From assembly GCA_905250075.1 (NCBI GenBank), contig CAJNOP010000022.1, positions 1 through 64,000 on the forward strand: a stretch of 64,000 bases of DNA, in the 5' to 3' direction. The notes under the pieces are model-generated. The model worked only from the letters and a program-made list of their open reading frames with translations. It was not told the origin of the DNA and did no database searches. The stretch's first letter is position 1, and every line of letters begins with the position of its first letter. A program made the translations under genes and the position numbers. Source of the stretch: Rotaria sp. Silwood1 (taxonomy: Eukaryota > Rotifera > Eurotatoria > Philodinida > Philodinidae). Positions 12,708 to 25,612 of the stretch are shown one piece after another.

Positions 12708-13045
12708 TCAATTTACATTTACACTGGAAGCTAGATTACGCCATGCAATATTTTGAAAAGCAAAGGAAAAATCATCAACTCATTGTAAACAAACTATATC
12801 TAAATATTGTTCAGTTATAGATTCAATAAATGCTGAAATATCTGTACAATAAGGTACAAGACATGGAGCAACGTTATCAATAGATTTATCAATATAAATT
12901 AATATAGATTGAGCCTGTTTTCGATGTCGATAACAATGTGCGTTGTTCCTTTTTTCGATATTTACTTTAACATCTATCGTTATGGTAGGCTTCAGATCAT
13001 TTAAATCTTTTACTGTAACTTTATAAATATTTAATTTGATATATT
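12708..13045 (-). pseudogene. Gene fragment of unknown family with one in-frame TGA
   Basis: Read on the minus strand from about 13045, the frame is open for 89 codons to a TGA at 12782-12780. It continues open for about 23 more codons to about 12708. The composition is protein-like, with regularly placed Cys (HCYRHRKQAQSILIYIDKS, then APCLVPYCTDIS). The TGA falls between LDIVCLQ and VDDFSFAFQ, where Trp would fit. No ATG starts the frame, so it is a relic or an internal exon. I do not recognise the family. Confidence 0.4.
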
Positions 13046-14904
13046 CTTACGAAAAAAAAAAGAAAAATACTCAATTATAAAATGAAAATGAGTTGTAAAA
13101 AAAGTATAACACATTTATTGCTACGGTTATTAAAATACTCGAAGAATCATGAATGCTTTGCTGTGAAGAAATGCATGAGTGATTCAATCATTTTACAATA
13201 TGTCAAGCAAATAATTAAAACACAATAATTAAAGATCGGTGTAGTCTAGAGTCTATAGTAATTATAGAAAAATCAAATAAATGTCGAATAAAAGGAAACA
13301 CTACATATTTTGAAACACGATCTAAAAGGAGATTGTTGAAATATAGAGATAGAAATTTGAGTCCCTCGGCTCTCCAAGGTTTCTCGAGAACGGCTTCACG
13401 AAAACTAATGAAACTTGATCGGTATATAGATCTCGATAAGTTGAACGGAAGTTGTCATCGACTCAAAGTTCTTTCAGGAAAATACGAACTTCACAAAGGC
13501 TAAGAATGATCAGCAGTTTTTCCCGCAAAACTTTATACTTCATTTTTTCGAGCTGAAATTTTTTTATGAGAACTTGGATCAAATAAAGGTGTGTGTTTGT
13601 TTTATTTTCAAAAATATCGTACCTAGAGCTCACGAGAAGCAAAATACTGAAAATACCATCAAAACATGTGTTCTTTTGAATAGTACTAATTTTTTAAAGA
13701 CTGTCGAATGTCATAGGAGCAACATTTGCAGAAGAAAAGCTTAAATTCAATCAGTCGTACCGCATAAAAGAAAATGGGAGAAAACTTTGTTTTTTTTTGT
13801 TCAAAACTTGGTTTTCAGAAAAATACAAAGCAAAGTAAACTTATGTTTTTTTCTTCGCATGAACCATTTTCGCTCATTTTCAATTATTACAGATTATATT
13901 TCATAGCGCCTCAAATTTACGTTTATTATCTTCAAATCTTTCTTTAAAATCTAATCAACTACTTCCAGCATATGTGCATTCATTACTAAAATGCTAATCT
14001 GTCAAACGAGGTTGCCACCTAAAAAAGATAGGCTTTTTTCAAGATAGGAATCCTTGAAACTAAGCTGTCTAAGTACTTACGCAGTTGGACACAGTTCTAA
14101 TTTTTAAAGCACTTAATACAAAACGCTTCAATAAATCTATAGAAATGATAACCTCAAAGTCTGAAAAAAAAGAACTTTTCGAGTAATTAAACAAATGTCT
14201 CATTAAGTTACCAACGCCAGCCGTGATAAACACATTAGCAATGACTACACATTCGCTGGAAAATATTGTGTTTAATATCGTTTATCAAGGACCTATATTG
14301 ATAGTAGATAGGAATTTATCAACGGAAATATATATTGACCAATTCCCTCTTTTACAATATCAATAGCTCCGTCATGTTTTACATTTCAATTTCATAGAGA
14401 TAGCGCTAACAGCTTTTGTTATTGGCATTTAAAAAAAAGCCTAATTATAACCAAAAGTGTTATCTTTTCTGCATTGTTGATGATCTTTATCTTTATTGAT
14501 AAATATTTATTTGTCTTTTATTTCATATAAGAAAAGCAAAATATTTGGTTAAGCTTCATCAATAGCGGAATTATCTGTATTTATTAAATGATCATAAATT
14601 TTAAGATACCCTATATACATAAATAAAATTAAAATTTTGCCGAGGTAAATGTCACCTAATACTCACATGTATTTACAGACAAAAACAAAGGAAAAAAATT
14701 CATTAGTAAAAAGATAATAACACAAATGGGCACAAAATTGAAGAATACAATATAGATAAAGAAAAAAAAATTGTTTTGTTTGTTTTTGTTATTTGATATT
14801 AACACGGGCATGCAATATTATACAATACAAACAGTACAGAATGATGAAAAGAATTAAAAAAAAAAGAAAACAAACAGAGAAATTTGTAGCACACCTTTGG
14901 ATAG
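13046..14904. other. Gene-free stretch with repeat fragments
   Basis: Includes repeat copy 13309-13385 and a weaker fragment near 14385-14420 sharing GCTAACAGCTTTT with the 26.4 kb copy. No coding frame supported. Confidence 0.45.
13309..13385 (+). repeat. Dispersed repeat, copy 2
   Basis: Matches the start of the 5252 copy: GATCTAAAAGGAG, then TTGAAATATAGAGATAGAAA and a TTTGAGTCC block, with scattered substitutions. The following bases diverge, so the copy is truncated. Confidence 0.55.
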
Positions 14905-17900
14905 TTATACATCGAGAACACTACCTTGACTCTGACGCTTATATCCAAGACTTTCTTCATATCTTTTTTCTTGAATTTCTTCGAGTCGTGATCGAAATTC
15001 AACAATAACTCGGAACTAAAACAATAACAGAGAACAATTTATAAAAACAAAAAGAATAATAATCAAAAAACAAACCTCTGAATTAAGACGATCAACACTT
15101 TTTCGAAGCATATATCTAGCAAATGCTGGTGGTGGTTCAGTAACAACTGTTGCATTAGTTAATTGACCAATTGTAGAATATTTTGTAAATACTTCACCAG
15201 GAACCACTCGATCATGTTTACGAATCTTTTTCGCTGGTCGTTTCTTTTTAGGTTTACCATCAGCTTTTCCATCTTCTTTTTCTCCTTCTTCTTCTTCTTC
15301 TTCTTCTTCTTCTTCTTCTTCTCCCTTTTCTTTTCCTTCGTCATGTGTTCTCTTTTTTTTCTTATAACAACACGGACAACAAATACGATATACAGCTGAA
15401 AAACATTTACTAAAGGGTTTAACTGGGATGAATAAAAGAATCTAAATAATTAAAATTCATTTGTAAGAATAAATTTAGAAATAATCAAATTACAAACCTG
15501 TTGCCATATGAGTGATCCAACACCGAAAAGTAAACTCCATGCCCATTGTTTAATATCTAATCGTGCACAACTAAAAACTTTATTACCAAATGTAACAATT
15601 AAAATCTAAAAAAACAGTTAATTTACGAATATAAATTTTTCTATTTTATCTCTTTTCTTACTTGTGCAACAAAACAAAATAACCAAATACCATAAAAAAA
15701 TGGATTTGTAAATATTCCTTTAAATACATTTCTTTCACCATGTAATTTTCTAGCATTAATTTCATTAAATAAAGTCATCAATACAAATGCATTAAATACC
15801 ATTGTAAATTGTTCACTTAAATCTTTTCTGGCACGTGGATCCTTTTGAATATCGTCAACAGTTGATTTAACATCCAAAAAATATGGTCCGGCATAAAGTA
15901 TGACAAACATAACAACAAGTTGATAAAAAGATTGACCAAGAATATTACGTAACATTAATGGTGATATGATTGATTTTGTACGACCGTAAGGTTTTCGCTT
16001 TAATAATTCTTCTGTTGGTGGTTCTGTAGCTAATGCTAATGATGCTAACGTATCCATAACAAGATTAACCCAAAGCATTTGAACAGCTCGTAATGGAACA
16101 CTCTAGAAAAAGAAAAAAAAATATTTTTCTAAATAAGAAAAATTGTTAACACAAAAAAATATGAAACACGATTGATCTGTGTCTATTTTAAATGAAAGAA
16201 TTCCCCGAAATCTGGCTGAGTCCAGAATCTACAATGAACTGATGTGTCTATGATGAAAGTTATTATGCCGTATATGTTACAGTACTCTTGGAAAGGGGGA
16301 CAAAGATAAGTATCTAATTTCAATCTTCTTTCATAATAATTTCATAGAAGACTCTAGTTCTATGGTTACGTCTGCTATAGCCTGCAATGGACGAGGATGT
16401 TGTTAAAGTATTTATTACGCTCTATATGAAATCCTGATTTTTTACCTCTATGCCTCAGTACTAGAAGTGTGCGGGACCAATTTTTTCGTTCTCGTTGCGA
16501 TAGCTATTTTTTCACCGACTCCGGTCATAATCCCAGTTGTGGAGGTTCAAGTTTTCTTGGTCTTAATTTCGGTTTAGGGAAAACAATATCAAAACTCTTC
16601 AATGTTCGTTTTTTGATTTATTTGGTCGACGACTAACACCTTTCCAGTCATCTTTCTATGTTTGTTTTCTGATTGATATGACATATAAGATAATTCACTT
16701 AGAATTATAGTATATTTAACTATAATCTTTAGTTTCAGTTAGAACAAATTATTTTTCATAGTCTTGATGTCACACATTTATATTGAAGTCTTTGTTTTTA
16801 GATCGTGTTTCATCAAAGTAATGAAAAAATAGATCATACACTAATAGCTGCAGCTGAAATAACTGATATAGCACCAGCTGATAGATTAGCAGTAAGTTGA
16901 AATTGAAGAAACTTTGCGATACAATCATAAACATTTCGTCCCCACATCATTGCTTTGACAATCGATGAAAAATTATCATCAGTTAAAATAATATCCGATG
17001 CTTGTTTAGCAACATCTGTTCCTTGAATACCCTAAAATATGAATAAACAAATTATAGTTAATTTATATTCAATAAAACATTTTGATCTGTTAATATATTA
17101 AAATTAGATAAGATAACTTTTATTTTTCCATTTCAAAATTATACTCCGGACTAACATAGAATATGTATGAAGATTTCATTGATACTCAAAAATTTATTTC
17201 TCAAATCGTATTGTTACTGTTCTTCATAAATGTATATAGGTCGTTTTTGTTAGAAATATTAAATTTTAGACACTTATGGGCCCTGATTATTCCGATGATG
17301 AATGACTGTATTTACAAATACTCTGATGATTGAAGGTAAAACTTGAAACTATTTTCTTATTATGTACTGATTCAATACATATCTATATACAATTGGACTG
17401 TAGAATCTACGATAGAAATTTTCTCTTTGAAAAATTTTACAAAAAATTCATAGAAATCTAAAAGTAACCAATTCATTTGTTTTTATTTACCATAGCAAAT
17501 CCAACATCAGCACGTTTTAATGCTGGTCCATCATTGGTTCCATCACCAGTGACAGCAACAACTTCTCGATGTTGTGTTACTTGACTTTCTACAATACCAT
17601 TAACTAAATTATATTTATCTTGTGGTGATGAACGTGCTAAAACACGTAATTTTGGCCAAACTTCATCAAGTTTTTGTTGTGAAACCTAAACAAAATACAA
17701 ATTTGAAAATAAATATTTAAAAACAAAAAAGAAAAAGAAAAAGAATAATTTGAAATTTTTAATTTTTCTTACCCTTCCTGATGAATCACGAATACGTTTA
17801 TTGAATTCTTTTCCTTCAAGTACAAGAAAATCATCATTTGGTTTAATAATACCACATTTTGTTGCAATTGACCGAGCCGTCATTACATTATCACCTGTTA

Positions 17901-20900
17901 CCATACGAACAACAACACCAGCTTTTTGACATTTTTCAATAGCCTCTGGTACCTAATTAAAATATGTATAGATTAAACCCAATAAAAAAAAAACAAAGTT
18001 ATTTTCAAATCAACGTACTTCTTTACGAACAGGATCTTCAATTCCAACAATAGCTATACATATTAAATCATTAGTCATTTTATCTTCATCATCCCAATTT
18101 TGTGTTTCTTTGCCAAGATCTTTATATGTAATACAAATTGTTCTTAAACCATCATTAGCCATTTTTTCAATAATATCATGTGCTATTTTATTTTTTTCAT
18201 CATCATTTAAATCCTTTGGTTGATTATCTTCACCAATAATTGATTTACATCTTTAATGAAAAATATTAAAAGTAAAGTAATCTATTCGAAAATTCTTACT
18301 TAGTTAAAACCATTTCTGATGCACCTTTTGTATATAATCGATAACCTTCATCACGTTGAATAATTGTACTCATCATTTTTCGTGCAGAATTAAATGTATA
18401 TACTTTAACTAATTTATTTTCAGGAAATTTTTCACGAATTTTATCGTAGGATCCACCCCATTTTTGTACTAAATCAAGTAAAGCACATTCAGTTTTATTA
18501 CCAACTTGTTTTGGTAAACCACCATCATCTTTTTTTGAATCCTAAATATAAAATTTGAGCAATAATTTCGAAATAATTGATCCTAACCTCTATTTTTGAT
18601 GTATAATTTGTATTAACAGTTATAGATTCGAAAAGAAGATCTAATAAATCTTGATTATTAATTTCTTCAGGTTTCGGTATTTTTTCATGGTGTTTTCCTA
18701 AAAGAAAGAATATCTATATATAAATATACATGGATAATAATGAATTAAAAATAATTTAGAGAACGAAAGTTGACGACTGTGCAATGGACCAAGATCATAA
18801 TACTGACCTACCAGTTATATAACAATGTACAACTGTCATTCGATTTGTTGTTAATGTTCCTGTTTTATCTGAACATATTGTTGATGCATTACCCATTGTT
18901 TCACAAGCATCTAAATGTCGAACAAGATTGTTATCTGTCATCATTTTCTATTTAAATGAAATACAATATTAATCAAATTTAATCATCATATTTTTACTAC
19001 TAACTCGAACAGCATAGGCAAGAGCGAGTGTAACAGCTAATGGTAGACCTATATACACGCAAGACGAAAAAATATATAATTATATCATAAGTATTAAGTA
19101 AATGAATTAAACCTTCTGGTACTGAAACAACAACGACGGTAATAGCTTGAATAAGAAATGAAATAAAATAACTAACATCAGCTGCTTTGGCTTTTTGTTT
19201 TTTAAAAACATAGTTTGATAGACAGAAACGAAGAATTAAACATGCTAATGTTAAAAAGGCAGCTGCCATACCAATATAACCAATATTAAGAGCTAAACTT
19301 GTTAATTTTGCTTGTAGAACAGCTAAAATAGTTTTTTTTTAATATCAAATTATTTGTTTTTTGTTTTTTTTTACTTACATCTATGTTTACTAGCTTTTGA
19401 TTCACCTTCTTCACCATCATCATCATTTTCAGCAGCTGCTGCTAATCCAGCTAATCCAGCGGGTTTCTCGTCAGCATCTTTTTTCGCATTTTGAGTATTT
19501 TCTTGTTTCTCTTCGGATTTATTTTTATCATCATTAGAAGCATCTTGTTTCACCGATGATTCTGTTGTTTGCTGGTTATTACCTTGTTTTTGTTCATTTC
19601 CATCTGATTGTTTCTCTTGTTCTTCACCATTACCATTATTTGAAGTAGATTTTTTCTTTTGTTTATCATCACTATTTGATTTCTTTTCTTGTTCATTATT
19701 ATTATCATTGGTTTCTTTTTTCGTTGATTTCTTTTCTTGTTCATTATTATTGTNNNNNNNNNNTTTTCTTGTTCATTATTATTATCATTAGTTTCTTTTT
19801 TTGTTGGTTTGATCTCTTGTTCATTATTATTTGTTTGTTTTAATGCTGGTAATTTATGAACACGTGGATGTCTTGTTGTTGATTGATTTTTTTCATTTTC
19901 TACATGGACAGTTTCAGTATTATGTTCATTTTCATTTGGTTTCGATTTATCAGGAGATACTTTTGTCGATGATAATGGTTTTGATTTTGAAGATTTTTTA
20001 TTTTCATTGTTTTTCTTTTTCTTTTTCTTTTTATCTTTTTTCTTCTTTCCCGAATCATCGGCTGTTGCACCAAGTAAACTCATAATTCTACCGACTTGTG
20101 AATTAAGACCAACACCAACAACAATCATTCGACCACTACCTTCCATAACATGTGTACCTGATATTAATCCAACATCTTCTTTCTCATTTTTCTTTACTAA
20201 ATCCGTTTCTCCTATAATAAATATATGTTAATTTTTAAAATAAATTTTTGTTAGCGTAATCTTTGTGAAATTCAAATACGAAACATAATGTTGCTAATGA
20301 GAAGGGGATTGTTTTATTCTATCTATTTTATAAAATCTTTTTTTTTCTTAAGCTTTGAGAAATCCAATTGAGAAGTAGTTCATAGATTATAAAGAGACAT
20401 TATCGATATCCGATCTATCATGGTCAAATGAGGCGGCTTAGGGAGTATTTTTCTATAAAGTAGGTGGATATGTGTTCTTATGATTTAGGAAGATCTTATT
20501 TTGTACTGAATATAGCAACAAAAAGACTTTTATCCCATATGTATATGAAAAACATGTTTCAAACGAAGATTAATAAATTATACATTATTCGATACTGATT
20601 CCAAATATAAAGTTAGTCTTCAATAAAAGTGTTTATATGTAAAAAAAAAAAAGAATTTTATTGTGACTACCCATGGCTCAGGTATACAACGCTCATGGCG
20701 ATTTGAGCTAATGCGGCATCCGTGTGGAACATTCAATAGAAATGTCGCTGCATTTGAGGTTGTAGAAAATTGTGGAAGCTCATACTACTAAATATATTTC
20801 CACAAAAGTACTTAACATTAAAACATTTTCACATGATATATATAATTTCCGCAAAGATGTGTTCTCCTTGTTTGTTAATCCAAAGTTTTAAAAGTCTCTA

Positions 20901-22742
20901 ATCCTTACTAGCAGTGCTTTTCGACAAATTTTTATCTGTACTTTTCGACTAATACTAACAAAAGAAACTAAGACTTTTATGTCATTAAGTAATCCATAGG
21001 TCAGAAAATATGTAGCCTTATTTCAATCATTAGAAGGTACACTTTCAATATTTAATCTAATGTTCGCTCGAATGGCTGCAGTGGAGGGAGAGTCCAAATT
21101 TTTATCTCGATACTTCAACACTCCTTTTAAATCATATTTCGCAAAATTAAAAATAAGTCTATGCACCTGTTATAGATGATTCATCAATTTTAAGGTCACT
21201 TGCTTGAGCAACTAAACCATCAGCTGGTAAAAGATCACCTAAAAAGGAAGATTTTTATATAAAAATAAATTATTTTGTTAATCTATTATTTTTACCATAT
21301 TTAATAAAACAAAGATCACCAACAACAAGTTCTGAAACAGGTATTTGTTGTATACGATTATCTCGTATAACAGATGTTTGTTGATCTTTTTCAATTTTAT
21401 CTTGTAATCCACGAAATTGACGTTCTTTTCGCCAATCATTAAATGCAGTTACTAGCACAACGACAAGAACAGCAACAAGAATAGCTACACCTTCAATCCA
21501 TTCAAGATTAGCTAAAATAAAATAATTTATTTAGATTTATTAAATACTTTTGTCAAGTGATTTTTGTCATATCAGTTATAGATAAAAATAAACTCAATTA
21601 AGTCATTATGTTCTGTTAGTTTCAATATTAAATTAATGATTTAGTACTTTTGTATATGATAAATGAATATTTTTTTAGCTAAATAAATATCTGTTTTTAT
21701 TTTTTTCTATTAATAATTTTACCAAAATCAACAAAAGTAAAGAGAAACAGAAGTCATGTTTTTATTATTGAGTACTAATTCTTTAATAGATTTTTTTTTC
21801 TCAATGTATGCAAATATATAATCCTTTTCGAACATAGGTTTTTATCTTCGTATAAAACTTAGTCAATATTGAAAATATCGCTTCATTATAATCGTTGACG
21901 TAAATAAGATCTTTTCTCTGTTCTTTTTTTAGTCGATGACATCTGTTTTATTATCATTTGTTTTGTTGTATTTTTCAGTGCAAACATTTATTTGCATGAG
22001 TATGACAAAATGACGTTTGTACATGATTCATTTTTGTTAATGTACTGTAAAAACTGGTAATTATGAAACTCTACTAAGTATTTCGATATCAACCTCTGTA
22101 GAAAATTTTCAATGGAAGTATAGTTTAAAAGGTACATTGTATAAATGATGACGAAAGGAAAGAAAAAAATAAAGTTAAAAAGGTGTACAAATAAACAGTT
22201 ATTAATAGCATCATTTTCTATGATTACTAGAAGTGTCTATTGATAGCTAAAAGTATCAATCAACATTCTCTTCTTCTCTTATGTGTATAGGTACAGGTCA
22301 AAAGATATAATGTTATGCTATGCTCACGTTCATCTTCTTTTCCTTCGCCTCCTTCTTGAGGCGGTTTGTAAAATGATAGACCGATTGAAACAACAGCACA
22401 TATTAATAATATAACTAATAACATATCATGAAATGCATCCCAACATAATCTTAAAAATGTTTTCATTGGTTTCGGTGGTATCTCATTTTTTCCATAAGCT
22501 ATACGACGTTGTTCAAGATCTTGTTGATTATTTGAATCAAGACCTTTAGTACCATCAACTTTTAATTTTTCTAATATTCCTTTAACACCGTTATATTCAG
22601 ATGAATTAAGTTTTTCCATTAACTCTTTTCCTCGGACATCCATAAGTTCTTTAAGTTGATCTAGTGTTATACCAAACATTGACGAATCACCACCACCTAC
22701 AACAGCTTTATCAGCTGTTGGTTTTTTTTTGAACAATGACAT
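14905..22742 (-). CDS. ATP2B: Plasma-membrane Ca2+-transporting ATPase (PMCA), 17 exons
   Basis: P2B-type ATPase that exports Ca2+ across the plasma membrane. Exons, 5' to 3': 22328-22742, 21296-21511, 21167-21238, 19379-20211, 19113-19322, 19005-19048, 18812-18947, 18588-18697, 18300-18541, 18019-18250, 17773-17952, 17491-17685, 16840-17031, 15662-16102, 15494-15605, 15076-15395, 14905-15015. All junctions are GT-AG and all but the gap-bearing exon 4 fit in phase, giving about 1,350 residues. Visible landmarks: [14 protein letters not shown] at the N terminus, DESSITGE of the actuator domain, VPEGLPLAVT in M4, the phosphorylation site CSDKTGT, and the hinge [13 protein letters not shown]5-M6 carry [20 protein letters not shown]. 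Oddities: about 225 polar residues between LLGAT and KHRSVLQ, interrupted by the N gap. The C-terminal tail has CCPCC and poly-Glu but no recognisable calmodulin-binding helix. The donor of exon 15 was chosen at 15493 because only that keeps exon 16 in frame. Family certain, terminal exons less so. Confidence 0.93.
15283..15323 (-). repeat. GAA microsatellite encoding poly-Glu in the PMCA tail
   Basis: A run of CTT/TTC triplets on the plus strand reads GAA/GAG on the coding strand and makes a block of about ten Glu in the PMCA cytoplasmic tail. It is likely to vary in length between alleles. Confidence 0.8.
19754..19763. other. Assembly gap (10 N) inside PMCA exon 4
   Basis: Ten N bases lie inside a tandem coding repeat whose units encode Asn/Glu/Gln/Lys-rich peptide ([12 protein letters not shown]). 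The reading frames on the two sides join only if the true gap is 2 modulo 3, so ten is a placeholder length. Confidence 0.95.
21075..21150 (-). repeat. Dispersed repeat, copy 3, inside PMCA intron 3
   Basis: In reverse complement it reads GATTTAAAAGGAGTGTTGAA, then a GTATCGAGATAAAAATTTGG block and a CTCTCC tract, matching the starts of the 5.25 and 13.3 kb copies. It sits in a 955 bp intron, long for this gene. Confidence 0.55.
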
Positions 22743-24019
22743 CTAAATAATAAATAATTCGTTGATATGTATTAAACAACACGAATGATTGAATGAAGCG
22801 TAAGAAAAAGAGACGAACAATCAATGATGAATAAAATTTATTTTTTATCATCAATTTTCAACTGAACTGAATTCTTTCTGTTTCTATTTTATTTATTTCA
22901 TTCAAAGAAAAGAAAAAAGAACCTTCGAAAGAAAAGAAACAAAGATTACGTTTATTATTTACCTAGATTACGACTTTCTCGTCCTCATTGCCCTTTTCTA
23001 CTAAATTCATTGAGGGTATCACGTGTCCAAATTGTCATAAATCAACATCTTAAAGTTTCTTTTGCGTTTTTTTCAAGAATAAACGTACTGTACTACATGC
23101 TGTATAGTTAGGAAATGCAAACAAAAATCCACATCACACATGAAAATATAAACGTTGTCTTGTCTTTGTTCTACTAATTATGTTTACTGATGATACATAT
23201 GAGTGTTACTGGTTAGCGACAGCAAACAAAGTTAGAATACTGCTATTTGAAACTAACTACAGGACAAATGAAAAATATCTGCTTCTTCTTAAACTGTAAA
23301 GTAGTAGCACAGAATGAGGATTTTTTTGTCTTTCTTTGTGTTCTACTCTTAGTTTAGTGATTGAGGGAGATGACGAGAATCGTGTGTAGAACTAAGACAA
23401 AAGAATAGGAGAAATCTAATACACATGTTGAGTATACAGAAAACGAACGTTGGATATAATTATATTTTATTATTCAATAGTTGATAAATTATTAGTTTTG
23501 TAAACAATATTCCACTCTTAATATTACAGTTCTTGACGTCCTTTCGTGTATATGTAATATTGATTTCTACCTGCGTCACATGAGAAATGTCGAGAATTTA
23601 GAAGATATTTTTGTTGCTGAAGATGAGGCAATTGCATATAAAGATAGTCTGGGCTAACAGTATTGCTCTCATTTTTTTTCCCTTTCTTTCTCTCTGTTTG
23701 ATCGTTTCTTATCTTTCTGATGCGCTCCTTGTTAGCGATGGTATTCCTACTTCTCTGATTAGATCTAAATACAGACATGAGTGTTACAACATGGTGAATG
23801 TAATGTTTATTATTATCCTAATACCATTTACCATATAAACCTGTCAATCATCATGATTTTTTTGGTATTTATACCTCAGAACAAAATCCAGATACAACAT
23901 TAATTCTTATTCTAGATACTTTTTAATAAAACTGAAACAAAATATTCATATTTTGATGACTTCTTGTTGTTTTTTGTTTTAGTTAAAAGTTTCGTTTTTT
24001 TCAGAAAAACAAAACCTAC
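22743..24019. other. 5' region of the PMCA gene, no certain coding sequence
   Basis: Bases just upstream of the PMCA ATG read TATTTAG then ATG, a good splice acceptor, so this is probably an intron. A frame at 23524-23778 (-) is basic and Gln/Asn-rich but has no supporting signal; it may be leader sequence. Confidence 0.4.
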
Positions 24020-24185
24020 CTTTTTCTTTGGTTCTTTAACTTCCGTTTTTTGTGAGGAATCCAATAATGGCATTTCTACTTGTTTGGTGTCATCATCTTC
24101 CTGTAAACGTTTCGATGTTGATGAAGAATGCTTTTTCTTCGAAGTTTTATCTTCTCGAGCAGGTTTTTCTGTTGTCGTTTCCGCC
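24020..24185 (-). CDS. Candidate exon of unknown gene, possibly an alternative PMCA 5' exon
   Basis: The frame is bounded by a CAAAG acceptor upstream (24187-24186) and a GTAGGT donor (24019-24014). It encodes 55 strongly polar residues: AETTTEKPAREDKTSKKK, then HSSSTSKRLQEDDD, ending KTEVKEPKKK. The donor phase is 0, and the next acceptor on this strand lies immediately before the PMCA start codon, so splicing would put this peptide in frame ahead of MSLFKKK. No earlier exon or ATG was found. It could equally belong to an unrelated gene. Confidence 0.4.
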
Positions 24186-25534
24186 CTTTGAATAAAAAAA
24201 TTTTTTTATTAAATATGCTTTTCTGTTAATCATTTCCCAAAATATAGTTAAAAATTCTTTTTAGTTATGCGTCAGTCATTAAGTAAGAGTGCCAATTTAT
24301 TATGCCGCTACGTCAATACAATCTATTTACATTTCATTAAAAGTGTAAATTGAATTTACTCAGTATAGCGGTATATTTCTCAAGAGCTTAAAAACTCATA
24401 TACATTGTATTAAAATGATGCGATGGACATTAAAGATAATGCGTTTCAAACTCATCAATTAAAATGAACATTTTCATCAATTTAATTCTATGATTTTGGT
24501 TTAAAAAAATTATTTTTATTACATTCACTTAATTAAAATGTTCATTTTAATCAATAAGATTGAAATACGTCAATTTTGATGTCTGTTTCATCATCTCAAA
24601 TGTCATTTTATTTTCGTATTTTTGATAGAAAACTCATGAAAACGATGAATTTTTTTTTCATTTATTAATCCTATCAATCTAGTTATGTTTCTTTGACAAT
24701 CATTCTTATATTATACTATTTCTTTTTATACATATACTATCACCGCTTGATCATTATCTTTTCGTATAAATAGATAATCTATGGATAATAAGATAAAACA
24801 GATGCTTATGAAATTGTAGATAACACAAAACACTATCTTATCGAAAAACATAAGCAAGTACAGCTGCTATTCGTCACATTTAATAATTTATATATTATTA
24901 GGTGAAAAAAAAACATTGATGAATTGTTTGGTATTAATTCAAATAAGAAAGAATATCAATGAAAGTATTCAAAAGTAAAAATAAAAAAATACTATTATAA
25001 ATATATTTATCGAAAAATTTCTCTTTCTAAATATCTCTATGGACATGAATAATATTTATACACGAATTCTTTTTGTATTTATTCAGGTAAATAAATATAA
25101 ATCGATACTAATCATCAAGGTGAATTGTATATGTCAAACTCGCTAAATAATATGTAATATGTAACCCGATGAGTACAAAATGATTTCATCTATGTGTAAA
25201 TTTTAAAGATCGTTTTTCTTTTATTTCAAAATGAGTTTTAATCGGATTTTTTATTCAATAAGAATATTTATCAAAAAGTGAGATGATGATACGAAAATAA
25301 CCTTTATTATATTAATAGAAACAAATAGAAGTTGTTTAATATTGAATCTAAGACTGTTGATGTAAATCGTTCAGAATTGTTTAATCTGATTATAGAATAC
25401 TTGTTCGCTGTACTGATCTATTATTTATATTAGTTTCATAAAAGAAATAACTATCTCAGAAGAAAAAGTAATACTAATAAATTATATATTAAATTAAAAT
25501 ATTGTTAATCATATAATTGTTTGGAAAACGTTCT

Positions 25535-25612
25535 AAAAATAGTGTTGAAGGATATAGAGTAGAACTGTTGACATACGATCGAAGACCATATGTCAATGAC
25601 GTCTCGTTATAA
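25535..25612 (+). repeat. Dispersed repeat, copy 4a
   Basis: Begins TTCTAAAAATAGTGTTGAAG and contains GACATACGATCGAAGACC and GACGTCTCGTTATAAC, matching the middle of the 5252 copy with an internal deletion. Confidence 0.5.

Noticed and set aside
15159..15399. Lys-rich and Phe-rich frames around the GAA repeat
   Set aside because: They are other-frame readings of the PMCA tail exon; only the poly-Glu frame joins exon 15 and exon 17 in phase.
15494..15498. GTTTGT at 15497-15492 as the donor of PMCA exon 15
   Set aside because: It would put exon 16 in a frame that ends soon in a Lys-rich tail; GTAATT four bases further keeps the long acidic tail and the following exon in phase.
19831..20231. 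Plus-strand hydrophobic frames opposite PMCA exon 4
   Set aside because: Antisense shadows of Lys/Asn-rich codons; no independent evidence.
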